Positions 6,640 to 12,932 of a DNA stretch of 20,752 bases are shown one piece after another. The notes below the pieces were generated by a model. The model was not told where the DNA came from. It saw only the letters and a list, made by a program, of their open reading frames with translations, and did no database searches. Positions within the stretch are counted from its first letter, which is position 1. Each line of letters begins with the position of its first letter. The position numbers were made by a program, and so were the translations under genes. Source of the DNA: Fodinibacter sp035633415 (lineage in GTDB: Bacteria; Actinomycetota; Actinomycetes; Actinomycetales; Dermatophilaceae); contig DASQEZ010000332.1 of NCBI GenBank assembly GCA_035633415.1, positions 1-20,752 on the forward strand. The letters are read 5' to 3'.

Positions 6640-9280
6640 GCACGTCGGGGTCGGTGGCTCGCACGGCGGCCTCGGTGAAGGGCCACGGCCGCTGGCGACC
6701 GGCCACCCAGTCCTCGACCTGGTCGGTGTAGTGGGCGTCGGTGGGGTGACCGCTCACCCCGGTCTGGTTGATCCAGGTCGACGCGTCGAGGTCTGCCAGG
6801 TCGACCACCATCCGCATCGACGGGGCCCAGTCGACCTCATAGCCCTCGCTCGCGGTCCAGCCGTTGGCGTTGACGATCGACGAGCCCCCCGGCATGTCGT
6901 GGGGGCCGTCGTTGACCAGCCACCGCACGGGCCCGGGCACCGACTCGCCGCCGAGCACCGGGTGCTCGAGGGTGAGCCGGTGCAGCTTGCCCCACTGCCA
7001 CTTGGCGGGGTCCTTGCCCAGCTCGCGGGTCAGCTCGAGGCGGGCCTCGACCAGTGCCTGGCGCAGCACCTCGTCCTTGCCCTCGGTGACGTTCGGGGTG
7101 AGCTTGTCGTCCCACCACGCGCTCTTGGGGTCGGTGAGCAGCCGCTGCACGGCCGCGCGCCACCGGGCGTCACCGTCGGCCTTCAACCCGGTCGGCAGCT
7201 CGTCGTCGAAGAGCAGCTCGAGCAGGTTGCGCCAGACCGCGTTGTAGTAGGCGGCGGCCGCGCCGGCATCCGCGTCGCCGGCCGGGGTGGTGTGGTCCCA
7301 GTCGCGCAGCAGCTCGCGGGCCTCTCGGGTGAACTCGAGCAGCTCGGCGGAGTCCGGGTCGGCCTCGGGCGCCGTCAGTGGGGCCGCGAGCAGCGCGGGC
7401 ACGAGCACCTTGGCGAAGGAGTCCTCGGTGTCGAGCTGGATGTCGGCCATGTCGGCGGGAGCCACCTTGTCCAGGGCGGCGAGCCGCTCGCCGATGCGGG
7501 TCGAGCGCCAGCCGTCGTCCCACTCGGTGGTGAGGAACGGAGACGAGCTGCTCGTCACGGCCTGGTTGGCCGCCACGATCACGCCGTCCTTCGGGTCGAG
7601 CGCCCACGGCATCTCGGAGAACTCGACGAACCCCTGCCAGTCGTAGGTCGAGTCCCAGCCGGGCGCGGGCCAGTAGCCCGCCGGCGTGCGGGGCAGGGCC
7701 GGGCGTCGCAGCGGCACCTGGCCGGGCCCCTGGTAGCCGATGTGGCCGTCCCGGTCGGCGTAGATCAGGTTCTGCGCGGGTACCGCGAAGGCGCGGGCGG
7801 CCTCCCGGAACGCGTCGAAGTCGCTGGCCAGGTTGAGGTCGAGGATGGCGTCGGCGGTGCGGCCGGGGAGCAGTCCGGTCCACGCGAGCGAGACGACGTA
7901 GGACTCGTTCTCGTCGCCCTCCTGCTCCGTCGGAGCCCTGGCCCCGGCGTCCGAGACCCCTTCCATGACGTCGGACATCACCGGCCCGTGGACGGTGCTG
8001 CGCACGGTGATGCGCTGGTCGGCGCCGCCCGCGATCTTGATGACCTCCTGGCGGGTGGTGACCTCCTCCCAGTCGCCGTCGCGCAGGTAGGTGTCGCCGA
8101 TGACCCGCTCGAGGTAGAAGTCGGTGACGTCGGGTCCCAGGTTGGTGAAGCCCCAGGCGATGTCGGCGTTGTGGCCGATGATCACTCCCGGCACCCCGGC
8201 GAACGAGAAGCCGCTGACGTCGAGCGGGCAGGCCTGCGACACGGTGCGGCAGGTCAGGCTGTTCTGGATCCAGATGCCGGGCTGGCTGACCCCGAGGTGC
8301 GGGTCGTTGGCGAGCAGCGGCTTGCCGGTGGTGGTGCGCGAGCCGGCGACCACCCACGAGTTCGACCCCACGCCCGCGCCACGGCCGATGAGCTGGGGCA
8401 CCGCGTCGAGCGCGGCGTGCACCGCGGCGTAGGCGGCCCGGGCCGAGGCACTGGTGAGCCGCTCGTCGCCGGATGCCGCGACGGCATCCGGCGTGGTCGA
8501 GCCGTTATCGGCGGAGGTCGTGAGGGCCGACGGCACCGCCGACGCGGTGGCGCGCTCGGGCACCTGGGGAGACCACTCGTCACCGCCGAGGATGGGCGGG
8601 TGGGCGTCGTAGTCGTAGGCCGGGTAGATCTGGCTGATCTGCGCCGCGGTCAGACGGCCGGACAGGCGGGCCCGGGCCAGCTCGTCGGTGAAGTTGCCCT
8701 TGAGGTCCCAGGCCATCGCCTTGAGCCAGGCGAGGCTGTCGACCGGGGACCAGTCCTCGATCTCCGCGGTCGGCAGCTGCAGGCCCAGGATCGTGTACTC
8801 GACGGCGACGTCGCGGGGGGCCCGGCCGCGCAGGTAGGTGTTCACCCCGTCGGAGTAGGCCTGGAGCATCTGCCGGGTCTGCGGCTTGAGGGTCGGCAGC
8901 TCCTCCTCGGCGATGCGGCGCCAGCCCATCGTGCGGATCACCTTGTCGGTCTCGAGGCCGTCCTTGCCGACGAGCTCGGACAGCCGGCCCGCGGTGACGT
9001 GGCGGCGCAGGTCCATCTCGAAGAACCGCTCCTGGGCGTGCACGTACCCCTGGGCCCGGGCGAGGTCGGTGAGACTGTCGCCGAAGATGTGGGGGATGCC
9101 GCTACCGTCACGCATGACCGTGACGTCGGCGGTGAGACCGGGCAGCTCGGCGCTGCCGGAGGTGCGTGGGAGCGAGTCGCGCACCGCCGACACGACGACG
9201 ACGCCCGCCACCAGCGCCACCACCACCACCACGGCGAGAAGTCCGTAGAGGACACGACGGGCGATGACGACTCGACTCAC
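6602..9280 (-). CDS. Penicillin acylase family Ntn hydrolase, membrane-anchored or secreted
   Basis: 892 aa from GTG 9278-9280. An N-terminal hydrophobic segment (about 8-32, preceded by RR) is a signal anchor. The alpha-chain region contains MRDGSGIPHIFGDSLTDLARAQGYVHAQERFFEMD, with the usual GIPHI and QGYVHAQ-D blocks. After a low-complexity spacer (~240-300), the autocatalytic cleavage site appears as GVGSNSWVVAGSRT. Ser306 would become the N-terminal nucleophile of the beta chain, followed by GKPLLANDPHLG. The C-terminal region carries the family's GGSSIVNANGW and HPTDAHYTDQ segments. Family substrates include beta-lactam side chains and N-acyl-homoserine lactones; nothing here fixes the substrate. 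It converges with 5-FCL (38-bp overlap) and diverges from the antiporter. A leaderless -10 sits six bases upstream of the start. Confidence 0.92.
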   Translation of the reverse strand: MSRVVIARRVLYGLLAVVVVVALVAGVVVVSAVRDSLPRTSGSAELPGLTADVTVMRDGSGIPHIFGDSLTDLARAQGYVHAQERFFEMDLRRHVTAGRLSELVGKDGLETDKVIRTMGWRRIAEEELPTLKPQTRQMLQAYSDGVNTYLRGRAPRDVAVEYTILGLQLPTAEIEDWSPVDSLAWLKAMAWDLKGNFTDELARARLSGRLTAAQISQIYPAYDYDAHPPILGGDEWSPQVPERATASAVPSALTTSADNGSTTPDAVAASGDERLTSASARAAYAAVHAALDAVPQLIGRGAGVGSNSWVVAGSRTTTGKPLLANDPHLGVSQPGIWIQNSLTCRTVSQACPLDVSGFSFAGVPGVIIGHNADIAWGFTNLGPDVTDFYLERVIGDTYLRDGDWEEVTTRQEVIKIAGGADQRITVRSTVHGPVMSDVMEGVSDAGARAPTEQEGDENESYVVSLAWTGLLPGRTADAILDLNLASDFDAFREAARAFAVPAQNLIYADRDGHIGYQGPGQVPLRRPALPRTPAGYWPAPGWDSTYDWQGFVEFSEMPWALDPKDGVIVAANQAVTSSSSPFLTTEWDDGWRSTRIGERLAALDKVAPADMADIQLDTEDSFAKVLVPALLAAPLTAPEADPDSAELLEFTREARELLRDWDHTTPAGDADAGAAAAYYNAVWRNLLELLFDDELPTGLKADGDARWRAAVQRLLTDPKSAWWDDKLTPNVTEGKDEVLRQALVEARLELTRELGKDPAKWQWGKLHRLTLEHPVLGGESVPGPVRWLVNDGPHDMPGGSSIVNANGWTASEGYEVDWAPSMRMVVDLADLDASTWINQTGVSGHPTDAHYTDQVEDWVAGRQRPWPFTEAAVRATDPDVLTLRPEGAGSTG
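8467..8493. repeat. Perfect 12-bp inverted repeat inside the acylase spacer
   Basis: Arms CGCCGGATGCCG (8467-8478) and CGGCATCCGGCG (8482-8493) are separated by CGA. It encodes part of the Ala/Thr-rich spacer between the presumed alpha and beta chains (about residues 263-271). Each arm contains the octamer GGATGCCG/CGGCATCC that is enriched over the whole window. Confidence 0.7.
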
Positions 9281-9286
9281 CCTGCG

Positions 9287-9296
9287 AGACTAGGTC
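9287..9296. promoter_or_regulatory. Divergent -10 elements between acylase and antiporter
   Basis: On the minus strand TAGTCT (9292 to 9287) is followed by six bases and then the acylase GTG, a leaderless layout. On the plus strand TAGGTC (9291 to 9296) shares the same TA but has a mismatched last base; it would give the antiporter a ~25-nt leader containing its Shine-Dalgarno sequence. The gap between start codons is 47 bp. Confidence 0.4.
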
Positions 9297-9327
9297 ACGG
9301 GAGTACGACGACGAACGAGGACGGGCC

Positions 9328-10863
9328 GTGGGACAGACCTGGACGTTGCCGCTCGCGGGAGGTGACGCGTCCGGGTTCTCCCTCGACGAGCTGACGCTGG
9401 TCCTCCTCCTGGGCAGCCTGGTCCTCGTCGTGTCGGTGGCCGCCGTGCGCCTCTCGCTGCGCTCGGGCCTGCCCTCCCTGCTCATCTACCTCGGAATCGG
9501 GCTGCTGCTCGGCGAGGCGGGAATCGGCATCCGCTACGACGACCAGCAGCTCACCCAGGTGCTGGGCTATGCCGCACTCGTCCTCATCCTGGTCGAGGGA
9601 GGGATCACGACCCAGTGGTCCGGCATCCGGCGGTCCGTCGCGCCGGCCGCGGTGCTGGCGACCATCGGGGTGGCCGTGTCCGTGCTCGTCGTGGGGGTCG
9701 CCGCGCACTTCCTGCTCGGGTGGTCCTGGCAGGTGTCCTTCCTCGTGGCCGCCGTGCTCGCCTCGACCGATGCCGCGGCCGTGTTCTCCGTGCTGCGCCG
9801 GGTGCCCCTCCCCCGTCGCATCTCGGGAGTCCTCGAGGCCGAGTCGGGCTTCAACGATGCGCCGGTCGTGCTGCTCGTGACGGCGATCGCCGCCGGGATG
9901 GCGCCCGACGCGACGCCGGACCCGCTGTGGCAGGTCGGGATCATCACGACGCTCGAGCTGGCCGGTGGCGCCCTGGTCGGCCTCGCCATCGGGTTCGGGG
10001 GCGCCCGGGTGATGCGGCTGGTGGCCTCCACGTCGTCGGCCCTGTTCTCCATCGGCGTCATCGCCGTCGCCGTCCTCGCCTATGCGGCCGCCGACGTGCT
10101 CCACACCTCCGGCTTCCTCGCCTGCTACCTCGCCGCGCTCGTCCTCGGCAACCAGCGGATGCCGCACCGCCCGGCCGTGGTGGGGTTCGCGACCGCCATC
10201 GGCTGGCTCGCCCAGATCGGTCTCTTCGTGCTCCTGGGTCTGCTCGCGTCGCCGAACGGGTTCATGGACGTGCTCGTGCCTGCCCTCGTCGTGGGGGCGG
10301 CCCTGCTCCTGCTCGGCCGGCCGCTGTCGGTGCTGGTGTCGTGCCTTCCGTTCGGGATGTCGTGGCGCACCCAGGTCTTCCTGTCCTGGGCGGGGCTGCG
10401 TGGTGCCGTGCCCGTCGTGCTCGCGACCGTGCCGGCAACCGTCGGTGCGCCGGGGGTGACCTGGCTCTTCGACCTCGTCTTCGTGCTCGTCGTGATCTTC
10501 ACGATCGTGCAGGCCCCCACGCTGCCGTGGGTGGCCCGCCGGCTCGGGCTGGCGTCGGCCCACCACCAGGTCGACCTGGCCGTGGAGACGACTCCGCTCA
10601 GCGAGCTCGGTGCCGAGCTGCTCGAGATCGACGTGGGGCCGGGCTCACGGATCGCCGGTGTACGGGTGTTCGAGCTGCGGCTGCCGGTGGGGGCGAACGT
10701 CTCACTGGTCGTCCGCGAGGGCCGCTCGTTCGTGCCGCGCGAGAACGACGTGCTGCGCCACGGCGACCAGCTGCTCGTCGTCGCCCCGAGCGCGGTGCGC
10801 GAGGTCACCGAGCAGCGGCTGCGCGCGGTGAGCCGGGGCGGGCGCCTCGCCGGCTGGCCCTGA
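9328..10863 (+). CDS. NhaP2/CvrA-like K+(Na+)/H+ antiporter with C-terminal TrkA-C (RCK_C) domain
   Basis: 511 aa from GTG 9328, preceded by ACGAGG seven bases upstream. About twelve membrane segments cover residues ~20-405. CPA1 signatures are ASTDAAAVFSVLRR (~147-160) and LEAESGFNDAPVVLL (~170-184), the latter containing the ion-binding ND pair. After residue ~427 a soluble domain (ELGAELLEIDVGPGSRIAGVRVFELRLP...GDQLLVVAPSAVREVTEQRL, to ~501) matches the TrkA_C regulatory domain that binds cyclic or other nucleotides. The family exchanges cytoplasmic K+ or Na+ for external H+ in pH and osmotic control. MscL, another osmotic-response protein, lies three genes downstream on the same strand. 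Gaps of 156, 39 and 142 bp separate the following genes, so a shared transcript is uncertain. Confidence 0.9.
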   Translation: MGQTWTLPLAGGDASGFSLDELTLVLLLGSLVLVVSVAAVRLSLRSGLPSLLIYLGIGLLLGEAGIGIRYDDQQLTQVLGYAALVLILVEGGITTQWSGIRRSVAPAAVLATIGVAVSVLVVGVAAHFLLGWSWQVSFLVAAVLASTDAAAVFSVLRRVPLPRRISGVLEAESGFNDAPVVLLVTAIAAGMAPDATPDPLWQVGIITTLELAGGALVGLAIGFGGARVMRLVASTSSALFSIGVIAVAVLAYAAADVLHTSGFLACYLAALVLGNQRMPHRPAVVGFATAIGWLAQIGLFVLLGLLASPNGFMDVLVPALVVGAALLLLGRPLSVLVSCLPFGMSWRTQVFLSWAGLRGAVPVVLATVPATVGAPGVTWLFDLVFVLVVIFTIVQAPTLPWVARRLGLASAHHQVDLAVETTPLSELGAELLEIDVGPGSRIAGVRVFELRLPVGANVSLVVREGRSFVPRENDVLRHGDQLLVVAPSAVREVTEQRLRAVSRGGRLAGWP

Positions 10864-10923
10864 CCCGGCCATCCCGTCACGACCGTCCCTCGGGCGGCGG
10901 AATCGCGTGGTCCCCGGCTCGCC

Positions 10924-10929
10924 TATCCT
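10924..10929 (+). promoter_or_regulatory. Putative -10 (TATCCT) upstream of the fmdB-family gene
   Basis: TATCCT lies 90 bp before the GTG at 11020, in the only gap of moderate length upstream of that gene. It fits TANNNT. No clear -35 is seen at 16-19 bp. Tentative. Confidence 0.35.
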
Positions 10930-11019
10930 TGGGTGACGCCGTCGCCGCCCAGCAGCGCCGTCGCGCCGCCCCCGGCGTGACCAGGGCCGGCGCACCCCAC
11001 CGTTTCGCAGGAGGACCCC

Positions 11020-11367
11020 GTGCCGACGTACGCCTACGCGTGCACCGAGTGCGACCACCGCTTCGAGGCCGTGCAGTCGTTCAGCGACGACTCGCTGACC
11101 GTGTGCCCCGAGTGCGAGGGCCGCCTGCGCAAGGTCTTCAACGCCGTCGGCATCGTCTTCAAGGGCGGCGGTTTCTACCGCACCGACTCGCGGTCGGGCT
11201 CGTCCGTGACCGCCGGCGCCGCCACCACCGGCTCGGCCTCGTCGGAGTCGGGCTCGTCGGGGCAGTCGTCCGACACGTCGTCCGGGAAGTCCTCGGGCTC
11301 CACCGACTCCTCGTCGTCGTCCACAGCCGCCGGCACGCCCGCCGCGTCGTCCACACCCTCGAGCTGA
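11020..11367 (+). CDS. FmdB-family zinc-ribbon protein with Ser-rich tail (Ruc-like redox-regulated chaperone candidate)
   Basis: 115 aa from GTG 11020, with a strong Shine-Dalgarno AGGAGGA (11009-11015) just upstream. The N-terminal zinc ribbon has two CxxC pairs, Cys8/Cys11 and Cys29/Cys32, in the pattern MPTYAYACTEC...VCPEC, followed by LRKVFNAVGIVFKGGGFYRTDSR. Residues ~57-115 are almost entirely Ser, Gly, Thr and Ala and are presumably disordered. This architecture matches the mycobacterial Rv0991c protein (Ruc), reported as a chaperone activated by cysteine oxidation. Neighbours of Rv0991c (5-FCL, galU-type gene, moeA, rimJ, sepX) all occur in this window, which supports orthology. General FmdB annotations ('formamidase regulatory protein') are not informative here. 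Confidence 0.87.
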   Translation: MPTYAYACTECDHRFEAVQSFSDDSLTVCPECEGRLRKVFNAVGIVFKGGGFYRTDSRSGSSVTAGAATTGSASSESGSSGQSSDTSSGKSSGSTDSSSSSTAAGTPAASSTPSS

Positions 11368-11393
11368 CCCGCCGGATGCCGGTCGGCGGCGCC

Positions 11394-11399
11394 TAGCGT
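11394..11399 (+). promoter_or_regulatory. Putative -10 (TAGCGT) for leaderless SAF gene
   Basis: TAGCGT is followed by seven bases and then the ATG at 11407, which would place the transcript start at the start codon. It lies in the 39-bp gap after the FmdB-family stop. Confidence 0.45.
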
Positions 11400-11406
11400 C
11401 GTCGGC

Positions 11407-12069
11407 ATGCCGCGTCCGCCCCGCCCCCTGCCCGGCCTCACCGGCCCGGGGCGCCGCGCCCGATGGCGTCGCGTGGTCCTGCGCAGGGTGCTGTCCGCAG
11501 TGCTGGCGGCGACGTCCGTCGTGCTCGTCATCCTGCAGCTGCGTCCGCCACCCGAGCCGGTGACACCGGTGGTCGTGGCCGTTCGCGACCTGCCGGCCGG
11601 CTCGGTGCTCACCGAGGCCGACCTCGGCCTCGAGGGCGTGCCGGAGCGGTCCGTGCAACCCGGCGCCCTGGCCGCGGCGACGGATGCCGTGGGTCGCCGG
11701 GTCGCTGCCGGGCTGGCGCGGGGGGAGACCCTCACGGCATCCCGGTTGGCGCCCCGGGGCCCGCTCGACGGACTGCCCACCGGGCGGGTCGCCCTGCACG
11801 TCGTGTCGGCCGATCCCGCGGGCGTCGACCTCCTGGCGCCCGGGCTGTCCGCCCGCGTCTACCCGGTGGCCGGAGGCCCGGCGCTGGCGGTCGCGGCCAC
11901 GGTGCTGGCGACCGACCCTCCCGGCCGGGGCGGCACGGGATCGCTGTCGGACCCGTCACCGCGGGGCGTGGTGCTGTCGCTGAGTGCCACCGAGGCCGAC
12001 GCCGTGCTCGCCGGCCACGGCTCGCTCGAGGGCCCGGTGACCGTCACCGTCGTGGCCTCCGCGGGCTGA
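11407..12069 (+). CDS. SAF-domain membrane protein (CpaB/RcpC-like N-terminal domain)
   Basis: 220 aa. A basic, Pro-rich N-terminus (1-22) precedes one membrane helix (~23-45, ending VVLVILQL). The SAF domain follows at ~54-117: VVVAVRDLPAGSVLTEADLGLEGVPE..., then AVGRRVAAGLARGETLTASRL. The order matches the start of Flp pilus protein CpaB and similar single-pass SAF proteins, with the domain on the outer face. The remaining ~100 residues form a beta-rich region like the RcpC domain. No tad/flp genes are nearby, so a pilus role is not supported. Actinobacteria often carry this orphan SAF protein next to fmdB and mscL; its function is unknown to me. The gene is probably leaderless. Confidence 0.82.
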   Translation: MPRPPRPLPGLTGPGRRARWRRVVLRRVLSAVLAATSVVLVILQLRPPPEPVTPVVVAVRDLPAGSVLTEADLGLEGVPERSVQPGALAAATDAVGRRVAAGLARGETLTASRLAPRGPLDGLPTGRVALHVVSADPAGVDLLAPGLSARVYPVAGGPALAVAATVLATDPPGRGGTGSLSDPSPRGVVLSLSATEADAVLAGHGSLEGPVTVTVVASAG

Positions 12070-12149
12070 ACGCCGGGTCCGCGGGTGGCTCCGTCCCACC
12101 ACTCGAGCGAGCCCGTGCCCCCGCCCGGACACGGACGGCCCACCCGCCC

Positions 12150-12155
12150 TAGGCT
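12150..12155 (+). promoter_or_regulatory. Putative -10 (TAGGCT) upstream of mscL
   Basis: TAGGCT lies 56 bp before the mscL ATG in a 142-bp gap. It fits the TANNNT pattern. No -35 is evident. A leader of about 50 nt with a weak AGGA would result. Confidence 0.35.
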
Positions 12156-12211
12156 GCTGGCGGGAACGGGCCTCACGCCACCACTCATCGACCGAATGGA
12201 ACAGGACCACC

Positions 12212-12586
12212 ATGAAGGGTTTCAGGGACTTCGTCCTCCGCGGCAACCTCATCGAGATCGCCGTCGCGTTCATCATCGGCGCGGCCTTCGCCGCCCTCGT
12301 CACCGCGTTCACCAAGGTGCTCCTCGAGGCCATCGGCATGGTCTTCGGTAGCGACAGCTTCAACTTCGACGACTGGAAGCCCGGCGGCTGGTCCACGATC
12401 GGGCCGTTCCTCACCGCCCTGGTCGCCTTCCTCATCATGGCGTTCGTCGTCTACTTCTTCATCGTCAAGCCCTACGAGCACGCCAAGGACAAGTTCTTCC
12501 CGGCCGAGCCCGACGCCGAGACGATCGACCCCAACACCGAGCTGCTCCGCGAGATCCGCGACGAGCTGCGCGCTCCTCGCGCCTGA
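12212..12586 (+). CDS. mscL: Large-conductance mechanosensitive channel MscL
   Basis: 124 aa from ATG 12212. The conserved amphipathic start MKGFRDFVLRGNLIEIAVAF leads into TM1 (~13-36, IIGAAFAALVTAF). The periplasmic loop (~45-62) is followed by TM2 (~64-85, ALVAFLIMAFVVYFFIV) and the cytoplasmic helix NTELLREIRDELR (108-120). Length and order match the family. MscL is a homopentameric pore gated by membrane tension that releases solutes on hypo-osmotic shock. It is the last gene of the plus-strand group and is followed by tandem hairpins. Overlap with antisense frames is not meaningful. Confidence 0.96.
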   Translation: MKGFRDFVLRGNLIEIAVAFIIGAAFAALVTAFTKVLLEAIGMVFGSDSFNFDDWKPGGWSTIGPFLTALVAFLIMAFVVYFFIVKPYEHAKDKFFPAEPDAETIDPNTELLREIRDELRAPRA

Positions 12587-12621
12587 CCCGCGGGGCTCGA
12601 GCTGCGGGTGGCTCGCTGATC

Positions 12622-12741
12622 GTCCCCGACTGCCGTCGCGGTGATGGCGGGGAACTTCACGGGTGGCGGGGAACCTTCCGCGCCACCGGTGAGCTTCCCC
12701 GACGTCACCGTGATGTCGGGGAAGCTCGGATGCCGTCGCGG
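12622..12741. repeat. Tandem-hairpin intergenic element with flanking 11-bp direct repeats
   Basis: Three successive inverted repeats share G4/C4 arms: TCCCCG...CGGGGA (12623-12653, 19-nt loop), a 12-bp arm pair with one mismatch (12662-12687), and a 37-nt near-perfect palindrome (12691-12727). The word GTGATGKCGGGGAA appears at 12641-12654 and 12710-12723, and a truncated GTGGCGGGGAA at 12663-12673. The 11-mer TGCCGTCGCGG flanks the block at 12631-12641 and 12731-12741. Confidence 0.75.
12691..12727. terminator. 37-nt palindrome, probable bidirectional terminator for mscL and the convergent micro-ORF
   Basis: Arms GAGCTTCCCCGACGTCAC and GTGATGTCGGGGAAGCTC meet around a single central C; only one G-T wobble interrupts 18 pairs. 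It sits between converging stop codons (12586 and 12744). There is no T-run, so it may act as a GC-hairpin terminator or as an mRNA 3'-end stabiliser. Confidence 0.55.
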
Positions 12742-12743
12742 CG

Positions 12744-12932
12744 TCACTCCCAGTGCGGCGGGCGCTGCTCGCGAAGCCAGCGGTCGTGCTGGGTCTCCCC
12801 CGGCTTCGCGTCCTCACGCGGTGCCACGACGTCCGGGGCGTCGTCGGCCGCCGGGTTCGTGCCCGCTCGGTCCGCCCGGCGCCGCACCCGGCGCCGACGG
12901 CGCGGGTCGATCGGCTCCGGGTGCTCAGTCAT
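12744..12932 (-). CDS. Small basic conserved-type protein ending RPPHW, overlapping the helicase stop
   Basis: 62 aa from ATG 12930-12932, which lies 8 bases inside the end of the large helicase gene, so translation is probably coupled. The N-terminal third is rich in Arg (DPRRRRRVRRRADR), the middle is acidic, and the C-terminus reads TQHDRWLREQRPPHWE. I recall a similar C-terminal WLxxQRPPHW tail in small uncharacterised Micrococcales proteins, but I have no function for it. Codon use is G/C-ending as in real genes. Alternative: a translated but non-functional overlap. The longer frame to 13070 adds only helicase antiframe sequence and was not used. Confidence 0.65.
   Translation of the reverse strand: MTEHPEPIDPRRRRRVRRRADRAGTNPAADDAPDVVAPREDAKPGETQHDRWLREQRPPHWE

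Noticed and set aside
6731..9394. 887-codon plus-strand frame opposite the penicillin acylase
   Set aside because: Antisense to a strongly recognisable protein; no motifs, composition typical of a complementary frame.
10933..10980. 15-codon Pro-rich frame (VTPSPPSSAVAPPPA) just after a -10-like TATCCT, a possible leader peptide for the FmdB-family gene
   Set aside because: The GTG is only three bases past the hexamer, so it would precede the expected transcript start; the proline content is expected in GC-rich DNA.
12622..12741. CRISPR array
   Set aside because: Repeats are inverted and unequal with no uniform spacers; no cas genes in the window.
12472..12747. Minus-strand frame with repeated SFPDITVTSGKL / KFPAITAT peptides
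   Set aside because: The peptide repeat is the translation of the intergenic palindromic DNA repeats; it overlaps mscL and has no credible start.
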